From positions 1 to 64,000 of the forward strand of contig CALDSD010000102.1 in assembly GCA_937911325.1 (NCBI GenBank): a stretch of DNA of 64,000 nt. The letters run 5' to 3'. Origin of the DNA: an uncultured Neomegalonema sp. GTDB lineage: Bacteria > Pseudomonadota > Alphaproteobacteria > Rhodobacterales > Rhodobacteraceae. Both the position numbers and the translations under genes were made by a program. The notes below the pieces were generated by a model, which was not told where the DNA came from, did not search any database, and saw only the letters and a list, made by a program, of their open reading frames with translations. Below, in pieces: positions 54,855 through 63,528 of this stretch (positions are counted from its first letter, which is position 1; each line of letters starts with the position of its first letter).

Positions 54855-55579
54855 CGCATCCTCCGACCAAAACCGTCATCTGCGCTGAACCCATGCGCGG
54901 GCGGCGGGGCTCCGCCGTCTCCGCTCACGCGGTGGATAACGCCATCCGCCAGATGCAGCACCGGCGCTCCTGACCTGCGCACCAGTTCCGTATCATGCGT
55001 CGCAATCAGAACAGTCCGCTGGAGGCGATGCATTTCCGCGAACAGCGCCATGATCCGCGCGCCCATCTCGGGGTCCACGCTGCCTGTCGGCTCGTCGGCG
55101 AGAATGAGATCCGGCACCGACACCATGGCGCGCGCAATGCCGACGCGTTGCTTCTCGCCGCCGGAAAGAAAGGGGGGTTTGTCGTTGATCTTTTCGCTCA
55201 GCTTCACCCATTCAAGCATTTCGAGCACGTTGCTGCGGTACTGCGCCTCCCGCACGTTGGCGACGATCAAAGGCAACGCGACGTTCTCGTAAACCGTCAG
55301 ATGGTCGAGCAGCTGAAAGTCCTGAAAGACGACGCCGATCCGGCGTCTGAGCTGCGCGACCTTATCACTCTTGATGCGTCGGGCGTTCTCGCCCAGCACC
55401 GTCAAATCACCGCTGGTCGGCTTCAACGCAAAGTACAAGAGCTTGAGCAGGGAGGACTTTCCGGCTCCGGACTTTCCCGTCAGGAAGTAGAGAGAGCCGG
55501 GCTCCAGCGTCAAACTCACGTTGCGCAGCGCAACTGCGCCTTGCGGGTATCTTAGGCCCACATTCGAGAAGTGGATCAT
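54851..55579 (-). CDS. ftsE: Cell-division ATP-binding protein
   Basis: ABC ATPase that forms FtsEX. The 242-residue protein has Walker A GKSGAGKSS (about 35-43), Q-loop VFQDFQLLDHLTV, the LSGGEKQRV signature, Walker B LILADEPTGSVDP and the H-loop ATHDTELV. The last 25 residues form a disordered Gly/Pro-rich tail. The divergent zinc-ribbon gene begins 184 bases away at 55764. Confidence 0.95.
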   Translation of the reverse strand: MIHFSNVGLRYPQGAVALRNVSLTLEPGSLYFLTGKSGAGKSSLLKLLYFALKPTSGDLTVLGENARRIKSDKVAQLRRRIGVVFQDFQLLDHLTVYENVALPLIVANVREAQYRSNVLEMLEWVKLSEKINDKPPFLSGGEKQRVGIARAMVSVPDLILADEPTGSVDPEMGARIMALFAEMHRLQRTVLIATHDTELVRRSGAPVLHLADGVIHRVSGDGGAPPPAHGFSADDGFGRRMR

Positions 55580-55763
55580 TGTCCTCGCCTGTATTCGATC
55601 GGCCCGCTCTCTCTTCAGCCGACCGCTCTTTCAACCACGAACATAAGGGCACGGTTAACTCTTCTTAAGGACAAATGAAGTTAATAAGGCGGAAAGCGCC
55701 GTAAACCGTGGCGTAAGGATTGAGGGAGCCGGCTTCGGCGCGCCGCGTCGAACCGTCCATAGC

Positions 55764-56726
55764 ATGATCATCGTCTGTCCAGATTGCGCGACGCGCTACA
55801 TGGTTGATGAGGCCGCCTTCCCGCAAGGCGGTCGAGCCGTTCGTTGCACAAGCTGCGGTTGCCAATGGTTTCAGATTCGCAGCGACGCCGGCGCCGCCGG
55901 AGAGCCCCACACGGTCGAAGTCGATCTTTCCCGCGGAGCGGCGCGCTCTCAGCTGACGGAAGGCGGCTACAACGCGATCGACGACGCAATCACGTCCGGC
56001 GCGACGCGGGTCATGCCGTCTCACGTCTCGCTCCGCCGCGATGTCGACGTAGAAGACGCGGCGATCGCGCCAGAACCAGCCCCGAATCCGTTGAACGCCG
56101 TTGAGGACGTTTCAGACGAACTGGGCGACGTCAGCGATGCGGAGTTGAACCCCGAGCAGTTCGCCGAGGCTCTCGCAGCTCTGAAGACCCGCAAGAAAAG
56201 GCGGGCAAAGGCCAACAAGAGCTCGAAGCAACGGTCCACCGATCGTCCCGCCGCGGCGGGTTTTCCACTTTCGAGCGCGCAGAAGCGACGGATCGGCGTG
56301 TTTCTCGCCGCAGGGCTCGCCCTCGCCGCGCCGATCTCGCTGTACTACCTCGGTCCTGCGATCGCGGACACCAATCCGGCCGCCGCACAAGCATTGACGA
56401 CCTATCGCTCAAGCGTCGATGCGCTGTTCGCGCCTGCGGCCAGCGATCTGTCGCTGGTTGCCCCGAGTTACGATTTCGAAGACCTCCGAGAGGGGCCGGC
56501 CCTTACAGTCGCAGGGCTCGTCGCCAACAACGGCGATGCTGCGCTGCCGTCACCCAGGGTGGAAATCACTACCTTTGATGAAAGCGGGCAGTTGCTGCAG
56601 CGATGGACCGCCCTGCTCGACGTCGCGGACATTGGCCCCGGCGCCTCCGCGAGGTTCGCCGCGCGCATGATGTACCCGGATGGTCCCGTCGCCTCCGTCG
56701 AGACGCGGTTGCTGCGCGCTGACTAA
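55764..56726 (+). CDS. MJ0042-type zinc-ribbon membrane protein with DUF3426 domain
   Basis: A 320-residue protein. An N-terminal MJ0042/zinc-ribbon module has Cys5, Cys8, Cys28 and Cys31 (VCPDCATRYMV, VRCTSCGCQW). A low-complexity acidic linker follows, then a transmembrane helix (about 173-196) and a C-terminal domain of DUF3426 type (ALTVAGLVANNG, DVADIGPGASARF). In alphaproteobacteria it is regularly divergent from ftsEX, as here. It may link cytoplasmic nucleic acid or protein binding to the periplasm; its function is not established. Confidence 0.83.
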   Translation: MIIVCPDCATRYMVDEAAFPQGGRAVRCTSCGCQWFQIRSDAGAAGEPHTVEVDLSRGAARSQLTEGGYNAIDDAITSGATRVMPSHVSLRRDVDVEDAAIAPEPAPNPLNAVEDVSDELGDVSDAELNPEQFAEALAALKTRKKRRAKANKSSKQRSTDRPAAAGFPLSSAQKRRIGVFLAAGLALAAPISLYYLGPAIADTNPAAAQALTTYRSSVDALFAPAASDLSLVAPSYDFEDLREGPALTVAGLVANNGDAALPSPRVEITTFDESGQLLQRWTALLDVADIGPGASARFAARMMYPDGPVASVETRLLRAD

Positions 56727-56776
56727 GCTGACGGGCGGACCCGGCCTCGCCGACCCACCGGCCCACCGGCCCATTA

Positions 56777-59572
56777 TCAGAACTGGAAGCGCTCCAGGAG
56801 CCTGCGGAAGTAGTCCAGCTCCTCCACCTCGCGCTCCCGTTCGCCTGCGCGACGGCGCAACTCCTGTAAAATGCTGCGAGACCGCGAACGAGCGGATTCT
56901 CCGGGCACGTCGACGCCGCGGCCGTCATGCGCGCCACCGTCGCCTGTCAGCCGCCCGAACGGGTCCCGAGATTCGCCTTGGCCTTCGCCCTCGCCGTCTT
57001 GTGGTTCGCCTTCCGCCGCCTGTTGCGCGTCGCGATTCGCTTGCTCGATCGCCTCGGCGGCCGCACGCGCGCCGTCGCGCAACGCATCCACGGCGCGCAT
57101 CTGGTCGTCCGCGGCGTCTCCGGGCTCGCCTTGGCTCAGATCGCCCTCGGCGTCTTCCATCGCACGCTCGGCGCGCTCCAACGCTTCGCCGGCCGCGTCG
57201 CCCGCAGGGCCATCCAAACCCCGTTGGAAGTCGCGCAAAGCCTCTCGCAACGCTTCCTGCCGGCGACGAATGTCGCCCAGAGATTCCGCACGGTCGCCCT
57301 GTCCCGCTCCGGGTGTCTGACCGAGGTTCTGACCAGGGGTTTGGCCCGGATTCTCGCCATTTTCGCCCAGTTGAGGCTGACCCTGCTGGCCTTGCTGGCC
57401 GGGTTGGCCCTGTTGGCCTTGTTGCTGGCCGTTCTGGCCCTGTTGCTGCCCCGGCTGCCCGCCCTGCTGTTGACCGGGCTGCTGCCCGGGCTGACCCTGC
57501 TCGCCTTGCTGGCCGGGCTGCTGCCCCGGTTGCCGTCGCATGAACTCGTCAAATGAACGCTCCGCCAGACCCTGCTGCTCGCGCATCAGGTCCTGCAGTT
57601 CGCCCAATTGACCGTCCTGACCTTGTTGTCCCTGTTGCTCTCCTTGGCCAGCTTGCTGGTTTTGCCCGCCAGGACGCAGGCTGTTGAGAAGCTGCTCGAG
57701 CATCGAAAGCATCTGCTCGGCGTTCTGCATATCGCCGTTCCGCATCGCCTCCTGCAGCGCCTCAAGCATCTGCTGGAGTTGATCTTGCGACAGTGTCTGC
57801 GCGTCGGGCGGGATCGGCTGCATAGCCTGCGGGTTCTCCTGCCCCAGTTCGGCCAGCGCACGCAGATATTGATCAATCGCTTCCCGCAGTTCCTGCATCA
57901 ACTCGGCGAGTTCCTCCTCGGACGCGCCGTTCTCAAGCGCCTCCCGCAGCCGCCTCTGCGCCCGAGCCAAGCGCTCCGCCGCGTCGCCTAAGTCTCCGTC
58001 CTCAAGCCGCTTCGCCGCTTCGTAAAGGCGCTCGAGAATGCTGGGCCGGTCTTCGACGAAGCGGTCCAAATCGAGCGCATTGGTCAGCCGAGAGATCGCG
58101 CTGCGCGTCAGCAGATACGCGGCCGCGTCGTCGAAGTAGTCGTCTGGATAACGCGTGGCCGCTTCAAGCGTCCGCAATGCGCGAGGCGCCGCTTCGCCGT
58201 TCCAAGACAACGCGCCGCGCTGTTCCATCAAGGCTTTCGCCATCGGCTCGGAGAACCGCCGCCCCTCAAGCACAAAGCGATGCTCTGTGCTGCGGCCCTG
58301 CTGCCCGGCCGCGTCTTCCGCGACGAGGCTCATGACCACTGGCAAGCCAACCCATGGGTGACCGTCAAAGCTCTGCTCAACCAGATCGGCTTCGGTGACT
58401 TCGTCTCCCTCAGGATCGCCCGGCTGCGCGATCGTGCGGGTTCGGTAAGAGCCCAGCGGCGTTGGAAGGTCGAACTCAAAGGCCTCCTGCGGCTCCGGCG
58501 GCAGCGAACGCTCAGCGGTCTCATCGAGCTTCAACTCGGCCCACGCGCGCACCACGCCGTAATCATCCTCCGCGCGAAAACTGAACGTGGTCACGCCCTG
58601 GCGTCCGCGCTCGGGCTCATCCGCAAGCTCAATGCTCGGCGCGGCGTCCGGAAGCACGCGAAAATCGAGGCCGGCCAACTCAACCCCGTCGGCCTGCACG
58701 TTCACCGAGACATCGCCCGTCATCTCGATCTCGGCCGCGAAGACGCCGTCGCCCTCGTCGCGCAACTCAAAGCCGTCGATCTCGGGCGTGGCGACAAGCT
58801 CAGGCTCCGACCCAGCGTTGAAGACCCGCAAGGTCAGCTGAGTGCCCGTCGGCGTCTCGAGCGCGGCGAACCTGTCTTCCGCATCCGCGAAGTAGATCGG
58901 CGGCGCACCGGTGTAAGCGGGCGGCGTCGCCCACATTTCGATCGACGGCCCTTGAGGTCCAGCCGCGCCGCCCTGAGCCGTCGGAGCCACCGCGTCGCGC
59001 AGGCTTCCCGCCTCGACCCCGAGAAGAAGCGCCGCGCCGAGCGCGAAAGCCGCGAAGTAGCGCAGCGCCCAGGGGTCGCGACGCCCGCCGACGCGAAGGT
59101 CGGGCGCAGGAGCGCGGGTTTGGGCTGCGGCTTCCAGCGCTTGTTCCCTATGGGCGCGCCAGAGCGCGTCGGAAGACGCCCGTCCAGAGCCTAGGGCCAG
59201 TTCATCGTCGAAGACCGCCACAGGACGGTCCGGCCGTTCAGCGTCAAGGCGGGCGCGCGCCTCGGCGCGGTTCGGCCAACGGAACGAGCGTGCAAAGTAA
59301 ACGATTGAGAACACGGCGGCGGCGGCGAAAGCGCCGAGAACGACTAGGCGCGCCGTATCGCCGATCTCCAGCCACAGACCCCAGAAACTCGCCGCATAGA
59401 AGGCCAGACCGACCGTCGCCATCGGCCAAACCGACTTTACCAGCCGCTCCAGCACCATTGCGACGCGCGCGCGGCCGGTTTCCCGGCGAAGCTTCCTGGC
59501 CACCGCGCGTTCATCCGGCGATCGCCCCGCCGCGGAAGTCGCGTTGAAGCTGTTGGGGTCAGGCGTCGCCAT
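56777..59572 (-). CDS. TIGR02302/DUF4175 membrane protein with Gln-rich repeats
   Basis: A 931-residue alphaproteobacterial low-complexity protein. The N-terminus has hydrophobic helices near 50-70 and 75-95 and another near 170-190. A beta-rich periplasmic-type part follows, then helices with many Glu/Arg. A Gln/Gly/Pro repeat lies near residues 675-735 (PGQQPGQQGEQGQPGQQPGQ). The C-terminus is coiled-coil. It neighbours lysA, a frequent association. Function is unknown; an envelope or peptidoglycan role is suggested only by context. Confidence 0.85.
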   Translation of the reverse strand: MATPDPNSFNATSAAGRSPDERAVARKLRRETGRARVAMVLERLVKSVWPMATVGLAFYAASFWGLWLEIGDTARLVVLGAFAAAAVFSIVYFARSFRWPNRAEARARLDAERPDRPVAVFDDELALGSGRASSDALWRAHREQALEAAAQTRAPAPDLRVGGRRDPWALRYFAAFALGAALLLGVEAGSLRDAVAPTAQGGAAGPQGPSIEMWATPPAYTGAPPIYFADAEDRFAALETPTGTQLTLRVFNAGSEPELVATPEIDGFELRDEGDGVFAAEIEMTGDVSVNVQADGVELAGLDFRVLPDAAPSIELADEPERGRQGVTTFSFRAEDDYGVVRAWAELKLDETAERSLPPEPQEAFEFDLPTPLGSYRTRTIAQPGDPEGDEVTEADLVEQSFDGHPWVGLPVVMSLVAEDAAGQQGRSTEHRFVLEGRRFSEPMAKALMEQRGALSWNGEAAPRALRTLEAATRYPDDYFDDAAAYLLTRSAISRLTNALDLDRFVEDRPSILERLYEAAKRLEDGDLGDAAERLARAQRRLREALENGASEEELAELMQELREAIDQYLRALAELGQENPQAMQPIPPDAQTLSQDQLQQMLEALQEAMRNGDMQNAEQMLSMLEQLLNSLRPGGQNQQAGQGEQQGQQGQDGQLGELQDLMREQQGLAERSFDEFMRRQPGQQPGQQGEQGQPGQQPGQQQGGQPGQQQGQNGQQQGQQGQPGQQGQQGQPQLGENGENPGQTPGQNLGQTPGAGQGDRAESLGDIRRRQEALREALRDFQRGLDGPAGDAAGEALERAERAMEDAEGDLSQGEPGDAADDQMRAVDALRDGARAAAEAIEQANRDAQQAAEGEPQDGEGEGQGESRDPFGRLTGDGGAHDGRGVDVPGESARSRSRSILQELRRRAGEREREVEELDYFRRLLERFQF
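57371..57545 (-). repeat. In-frame Gln-Gly-Pro coding repeat
   Basis: Short degenerate repeats encoding QQ/PGQQ units within the DUF4175 gene, with a second smaller block at 57610-57670. Nucleotide repetition (CTGCTGGCC- and TTGGCC-like units) makes slippage-driven length variation likely. Confidence 0.75.
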
Positions 59573-59637
59573 AGGTACGGTCCTCTTCCGTCGGCTTTCC
59601 GACCAGGACCCGAGTTGCTCAGACCTTGGCCGCGGCT

Positions 59638-60945
59638 TTATCCGCCGTCTCGCCCATGATGAGCAGGATCAACGTCGGAACTCAACCAATCCGGGATATG
59701 ATCCCGGCGCAATATTTCGTCATATGTGGGGCGCCGGCGCACGATGTCGAAACGATCGCGTGATACGAACACCTCCGGAGCCAAGGGACGCGTGTTGTAT
59801 TCTGAGCTCATAACAGCGCCGTAAGCGCCCGCTGACCGAAACGCCACAAGATCTCCCGCCGCCAGCGGCGGCATCTCTCGCCCGCGCGCAAATGTGTCAC
59901 CGGTCTCACACACTGGGCCAACCACATCCACCGGCGCGCGCTCCACGCCGGGCGTGGGCTCCTGGATCGGCACGATATCGTGCCATGCGTCGTACATCGC
60001 CGGACGGATCAGGTCGTTCATCGCGGCATCGAGGATCAGAAAATCGCGACCTTCGCCCTTTTTCAGGTAAACCACCCGGCTCACCAGGACGCCGGCGTTC
60101 CCAGCGATCAGGCGTCCCGGCTCGATGACGATCTCAGCTCCGAGGTCGCCGACGGTGCGTTTGATCAGCGCGCCGTAGTCGAACGGCAGCGGCGGCGCGT
60201 CGTTCGAGCGCGCATACGGGATCCCCAAGCCACCGCCGAGATCGATCCGTCGGATGCCGAGCCCTGAACCGCGCAGCTCGCGCGTCAGGTCCGCGACCCG
60301 ATTGAACGCGGCTTCAAACGGTGCAAGATCCGTAAGCTGCGAGCCAATATGAACATCGACGCCGACGACCTCGATGCCCTCCATGTCAGCGGCGGCCGTA
60401 TAAGCGGTTTGCGCCTGAGCCATGGGCACGCCGAATTTGTTCTCAGACAGCCCGGTTGAAATCTTCGCATGCGTCTTGGCGTCGACGTCGGGGTTCACGC
60501 GCAGCGCGATGGGCGCCTTTCGCCCTGCCGCGACAGCGACGGCGTTCAGGGCCTCGAGCTCTTCAAGGGACTCGACGTTGAACTGTCCGACCCCGACCGA
60601 GAGCGCATAGGCCATCTCGTCTCGGGTCTTGCCGACCCCGGCGAAGACAATCTTCTCAGGGGCGACGCCGGCGGCGAGCGCTCGTCTCAACTCACCTTCT
60701 GAAACGACGTCGGCGCCGGCTCCCATTCGGGTTAACGAACGAATAACCGCCAGGTTCGAGTTGGCCTTCACCGCATAGCAGATCAGGTGCTGGAGCGGGC
60801 TGAGCGCCTCCTCGAAGACACGGAAGTGCCGTTCCAAAGTCGCTTGCGAATAGCAAAAGAACGGCGTGCCGACTTCGGCGGCGATGTCGGAGATGGCGAC
60901 ATCTTCGGCGTAAAGCGCGCCGTCCCGATACAAAAAATGATCCAA
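59638..60945 (-). CDS. lysA: Diaminopimelate decarboxylase
   Basis: PLP enzyme, last step of lysine synthesis. The 435-residue fold-type III protein has the Schiff-base Lys60 in YAVKANSNLAV, the phosphate-binding DLGGGLGIPY and EPGRLIAGNAG, and the C-terminal CETGDTFARGR with the second-subunit Cys/Glu. ATG 60945 opens MDHFLYRDGALYAEDV. It follows the lptM-argH block of the typical alphaproteobacterial order, but a divergent large gene (61079) is inserted between lptM and lysA. Confidence 0.96.
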   Translation of the reverse strand: MDHFLYRDGALYAEDVAISDIAAEVGTPFFCYSQATLERHFRVFEEALSPLQHLICYAVKANSNLAVIRSLTRMGAGADVVSEGELRRALAAGVAPEKIVFAGVGKTRDEMAYALSVGVGQFNVESLEELEALNAVAVAAGRKAPIALRVNPDVDAKTHAKISTGLSENKFGVPMAQAQTAYTAAADMEGIEVVGVDVHIGSQLTDLAPFEAAFNRVADLTRELRGSGLGIRRIDLGGGLGIPYARSNDAPPLPFDYGALIKRTVGDLGAEIVIEPGRLIAGNAGVLVSRVVYLKKGEGRDFLILDAAMNDLIRPAMYDAWHDIVPIQEPTPGVERAPVDVVGPVCETGDTFARGREMPPLAAGDLVAFRSAGAYGAVMSSEYNTRPLAPEVFVSRDRFDIVRRRPTYDEILRRDHIPDWLSSDVDPAHHGRDGG

Positions 60946-61078
60946 CCCAAGTCTCCGAAAGCCGGTCCCGACTGGCGCACAAGCGCCTGAATGGACCCAC
61001 GTTTAACCTAATCACAAAACCATTCTGCGTAACTCATGGCTCCGAAAGCCGTCTGATCACCCAAGATCCGGAGCCAGC

Positions 61079-63385
61079 ATGCTGAAACATTTAGCGATCG
61101 AGGCCGTCGGTCAACGCCTGAAAGTCAGCGCAGAGCAGACCTTCCGCCGCGTGGACCATACCTTGTTCAGCGATCGCGCCGCGATTGTCTGGTTTGGCGC
61201 CGCAATCTGCCTGAGCGCAACGTTGATTTTCTCGGTGCAGCCGCTTTTCGCAAAGATGGCGCTGCCGCGTCTCGGGGGGTCGCCAACTGTCTGGACGACG
61301 GCGATGCTGTTCTTCCAGACGCTGCTTCTGGCGGGCTACGCCTATGCGCACTGGCTATCCCACCGCTTCACCCCAGGTCGCCAGGTCGCGATTCACACCG
61401 GCGTCGTGCTGCTTGGGTTCGCCTTCCTGCCCTTCGCCGCCCCGACCGATTGGGCGCCGTCCAGCACCGGCGTGACGTTTCAGCTGCTCTGGCTGCTCCT
61501 GATCTCGGTCGGCGCGCCGTTTTTCGCGCTGTCCGCGAACGCCCCCCTGCTGCAAAGCTGGTATGGGGCCACCCGTGGGCGCGGCTCAGACGATCCGTAT
61601 TTTCTTTATGCGGCCAGCAATATCGGCTCGTTCGGCGCGCTTCTGGCGTTTCCGCTGCTGCTCGAGCCGTTCTTGTCCACCAGCACGATGTCGAGCATTT
61701 GGCTGGTCGGCTATGTGATCTTCGGCGTCACGCTTGCGGTGTGCATGCTTTACCTGCTGCGAAGCTCGGTCGAAACCCAGGTCGATCTGCAGACGGCGAC
61801 CGAGGTCCGCGAGGAAGACGCTGAAACCCCTCTGAATTGGACGCAAATCGCCGGATGGATCGCGTTGGCCGCCGTCCCCTCGTCCGTGATGCTCGGCGCG
61901 ACGCTGAAGATCTCAACCGATGTCGGCTCGTTCCCGTTCGTCTGGCTGGCGCCGCTCGCGCTGTATCTGGGCACCTTCGTCATCTCCTTCTCGAGCTGGG
62001 GACCGCGCTTCACGGACAAGATCGAGCGGGTGCATGTCGCCTTCCTGGCGATCATCGTGTTCCTGGTGACAAGCGGGCTCTCCAAGGGCGCCGGGTTCGG
62101 GATCATGGCGATCTATCTGGCCGGAATGTTCTTCGCCGCCCTCGCGTTCCACACGGCGCTGGTCGCCCGTCGCCCAGGTCGCGCAGGTTTGACGGCGTTC
62201 TACCTGTCGATGTCGGCCGGCGGCGCCGTCGGCGGATTGTTCAACTCGCTGCTCGCACCGGCGATTTTCAACGGTGTTTACGAATACCCGCTCGCGCTCG
62301 CGCTCAGCGCCCTTGTGGTCGCGAAAGGCGCGAAGAGCTGGCGTCAGGACCTGCTGGCGATCGCGCCTGGTTTGGCGCCGATGGCGTTGCTGGCCGGCGC
62401 GGCGGTTTTCGGCCTCCTCACCGTTTCGACGACGCCGAACTACGTTTGGTGGCTCGCGGCCTTCGCAGCCGCCTTGTTTATGGTGCGCAACGGCGACTCG
62501 CGCCGGCGCCTCGCCATTCTGGCGGGGGCGACCCTGGTGCTCGCCCATGTCGCGCAGGATGATGAGCGCGTCGTCGAGCGGGACCGCAGCTTCTTTGGCG
62601 CCTATTCAATCGTCCGCAACGTCGATCACGGAACCCATGCGCTGGTTCACGGGACGACCAACCACGGCGCGCAGCGCATTGAAGATCTGAACATCGGACC
62701 CGAGCGCAAACCAGAGCCGTTGACCTACTACTACCGCGGCGGCCCGTTCTCGCAGGTCATCGCAGCAGCCCAGGCGCGCGGCGACGAGAACTTTGGCGTT
62801 GTCGGGCTCGGAGCCGGCGCGCTGGCTTGTTATGCGAAGCCGCATGAGAACTGGGTGTACTTCGAGATCGACCCATTGGTCGTCGAGATGGCGCAGAACA
62901 CGAAGTTCTTCAGCTTCTTGTCCGATTGCACGCCCAACGCGCCTATGCGCGTCGGCGATGCGCGGATCGAGTTGGAGGTCGACCGCCAGATCAACGCGAA
63001 AGGCTTCGACGTTCTGATTGTCGACGCGTTCAGCTCGGATGCGATCCCGTTGCACCTGCTGACCCAAGAAGCGATGGATCTTTACGCCGACCGGCTGCTG
63101 GAGGGCGGCTTGATCGCCATCCATCTGTCGAACCGCTACTACGATCTCGAGCAACCGGTCGCCGCCGCGGCCCAAGCAGCCGGGCTCGTCAGCGCGTACC
63201 AGAACCACGAACCGAAGACTGGTCTGCCGTCTTCCGTCAACTCGCCGTCGGTGATGATCGTCCTCGCCAAGGAGAGCGCGACGCTGACGCCGTTCCTCGA
63301 GCGAGACGACTGGAGACCCGCAAAGGTCGGAGACGGCGCCGTATGGAGCGACGAGCGCGCCAGCGTGCTGCCGTACCTCAAATAG
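61079..63385 (+). CDS. Fused multi-pass membrane / spermidine-synthase-like methyltransferase-fold protein
   Basis: A 768-residue protein. The first part (about 30-460) has roughly ten to twelve hydrophobic helices beginning SATLIFSVQPLFAKMALPRL, a phrase typical of fused MFS/spermidine synthase proteins. The C-terminal part (about 500-760) is a Rossmann methyltransferase fold: VVGLGAGALACYAKP, a YFEIDPLVVEMA acidic loop and VLIVDAFSSDAIPLHLL. Canonical polyamine-binding residues are not obvious. It lies on the opposite strand between lysA and lptM. Possible membrane-linked aminopropyl or methyl transfer; substrate unknown. Confidence 0.83.
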   Translation: MLKHLAIEAVGQRLKVSAEQTFRRVDHTLFSDRAAIVWFGAAICLSATLIFSVQPLFAKMALPRLGGSPTVWTTAMLFFQTLLLAGYAYAHWLSHRFTPGRQVAIHTGVVLLGFAFLPFAAPTDWAPSSTGVTFQLLWLLLISVGAPFFALSANAPLLQSWYGATRGRGSDDPYFLYAASNIGSFGALLAFPLLLEPFLSTSTMSSIWLVGYVIFGVTLAVCMLYLLRSSVETQVDLQTATEVREEDAETPLNWTQIAGWIALAAVPSSVMLGATLKISTDVGSFPFVWLAPLALYLGTFVISFSSWGPRFTDKIERVHVAFLAIIVFLVTSGLSKGAGFGIMAIYLAGMFFAALAFHTALVARRPGRAGLTAFYLSMSAGGAVGGLFNSLLAPAIFNGVYEYPLALALSALVVAKGAKSWRQDLLAIAPGLAPMALLAGAAVFGLLTVSTTPNYVWWLAAFAAALFMVRNGDSRRRLAILAGATLVLAHVAQDDERVVERDRSFFGAYSIVRNVDHGTHALVHGTTNHGAQRIEDLNIGPERKPEPLTYYYRGGPFSQVIAAAQARGDENFGVVGLGAGALACYAKPHENWVYFEIDPLVVEMAQNTKFFSFLSDCTPNAPMRVGDARIELEVDRQINAKGFDVLIVDAFSSDAIPLHLLTQEAMDLYADRLLEGGLIAIHLSNRYYDLEQPVAAAAQAAGLVSAYQNHEPKTGLPSSVNSPSVMIVLAKESATLTPFLERDDWRPAKVGDGAVWSDERASVLPYLK

Positions 63386-63394
63386 GCCGCAGGC

Positions 63395-63517
63395 CTAGCC
63401 GGAAGTGGTCTGCTCGGTCTCCTGCGGCGGGGGGTCGAGCGGACCTTTCTTCCCACAGGCGGAAACGCCGAAAGCCAGCGTAAGCGCAACCGCGACGGCG
63501 AGCATTGCTTTGATCAT
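63395..63517 (-). CDS. lptM: LPS-assembly lipoprotein LptM (YifL-like)
   Basis: A 40-residue lipoprotein. It has a signal sequence with lipobox FGVSAC (Cys21) and the hallmark CGKKGPLDPP immediately after, like LptM/YifL, which assists maturation of the LptD LPS translocon. ATG 63517 lies 12 bases from the argH stop codon on the same strand, matching the usual argH-lptM-lysA order. Lgt, encoded at the other end of the window, would modify it. Confidence 0.85.
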   Translation of the reverse strand: MIKAMLAVAVALTLAFGVSACGKKGPLDPPPQETEQTTSG

Positions 63518-63528
63518 GGGGTTCCCTC

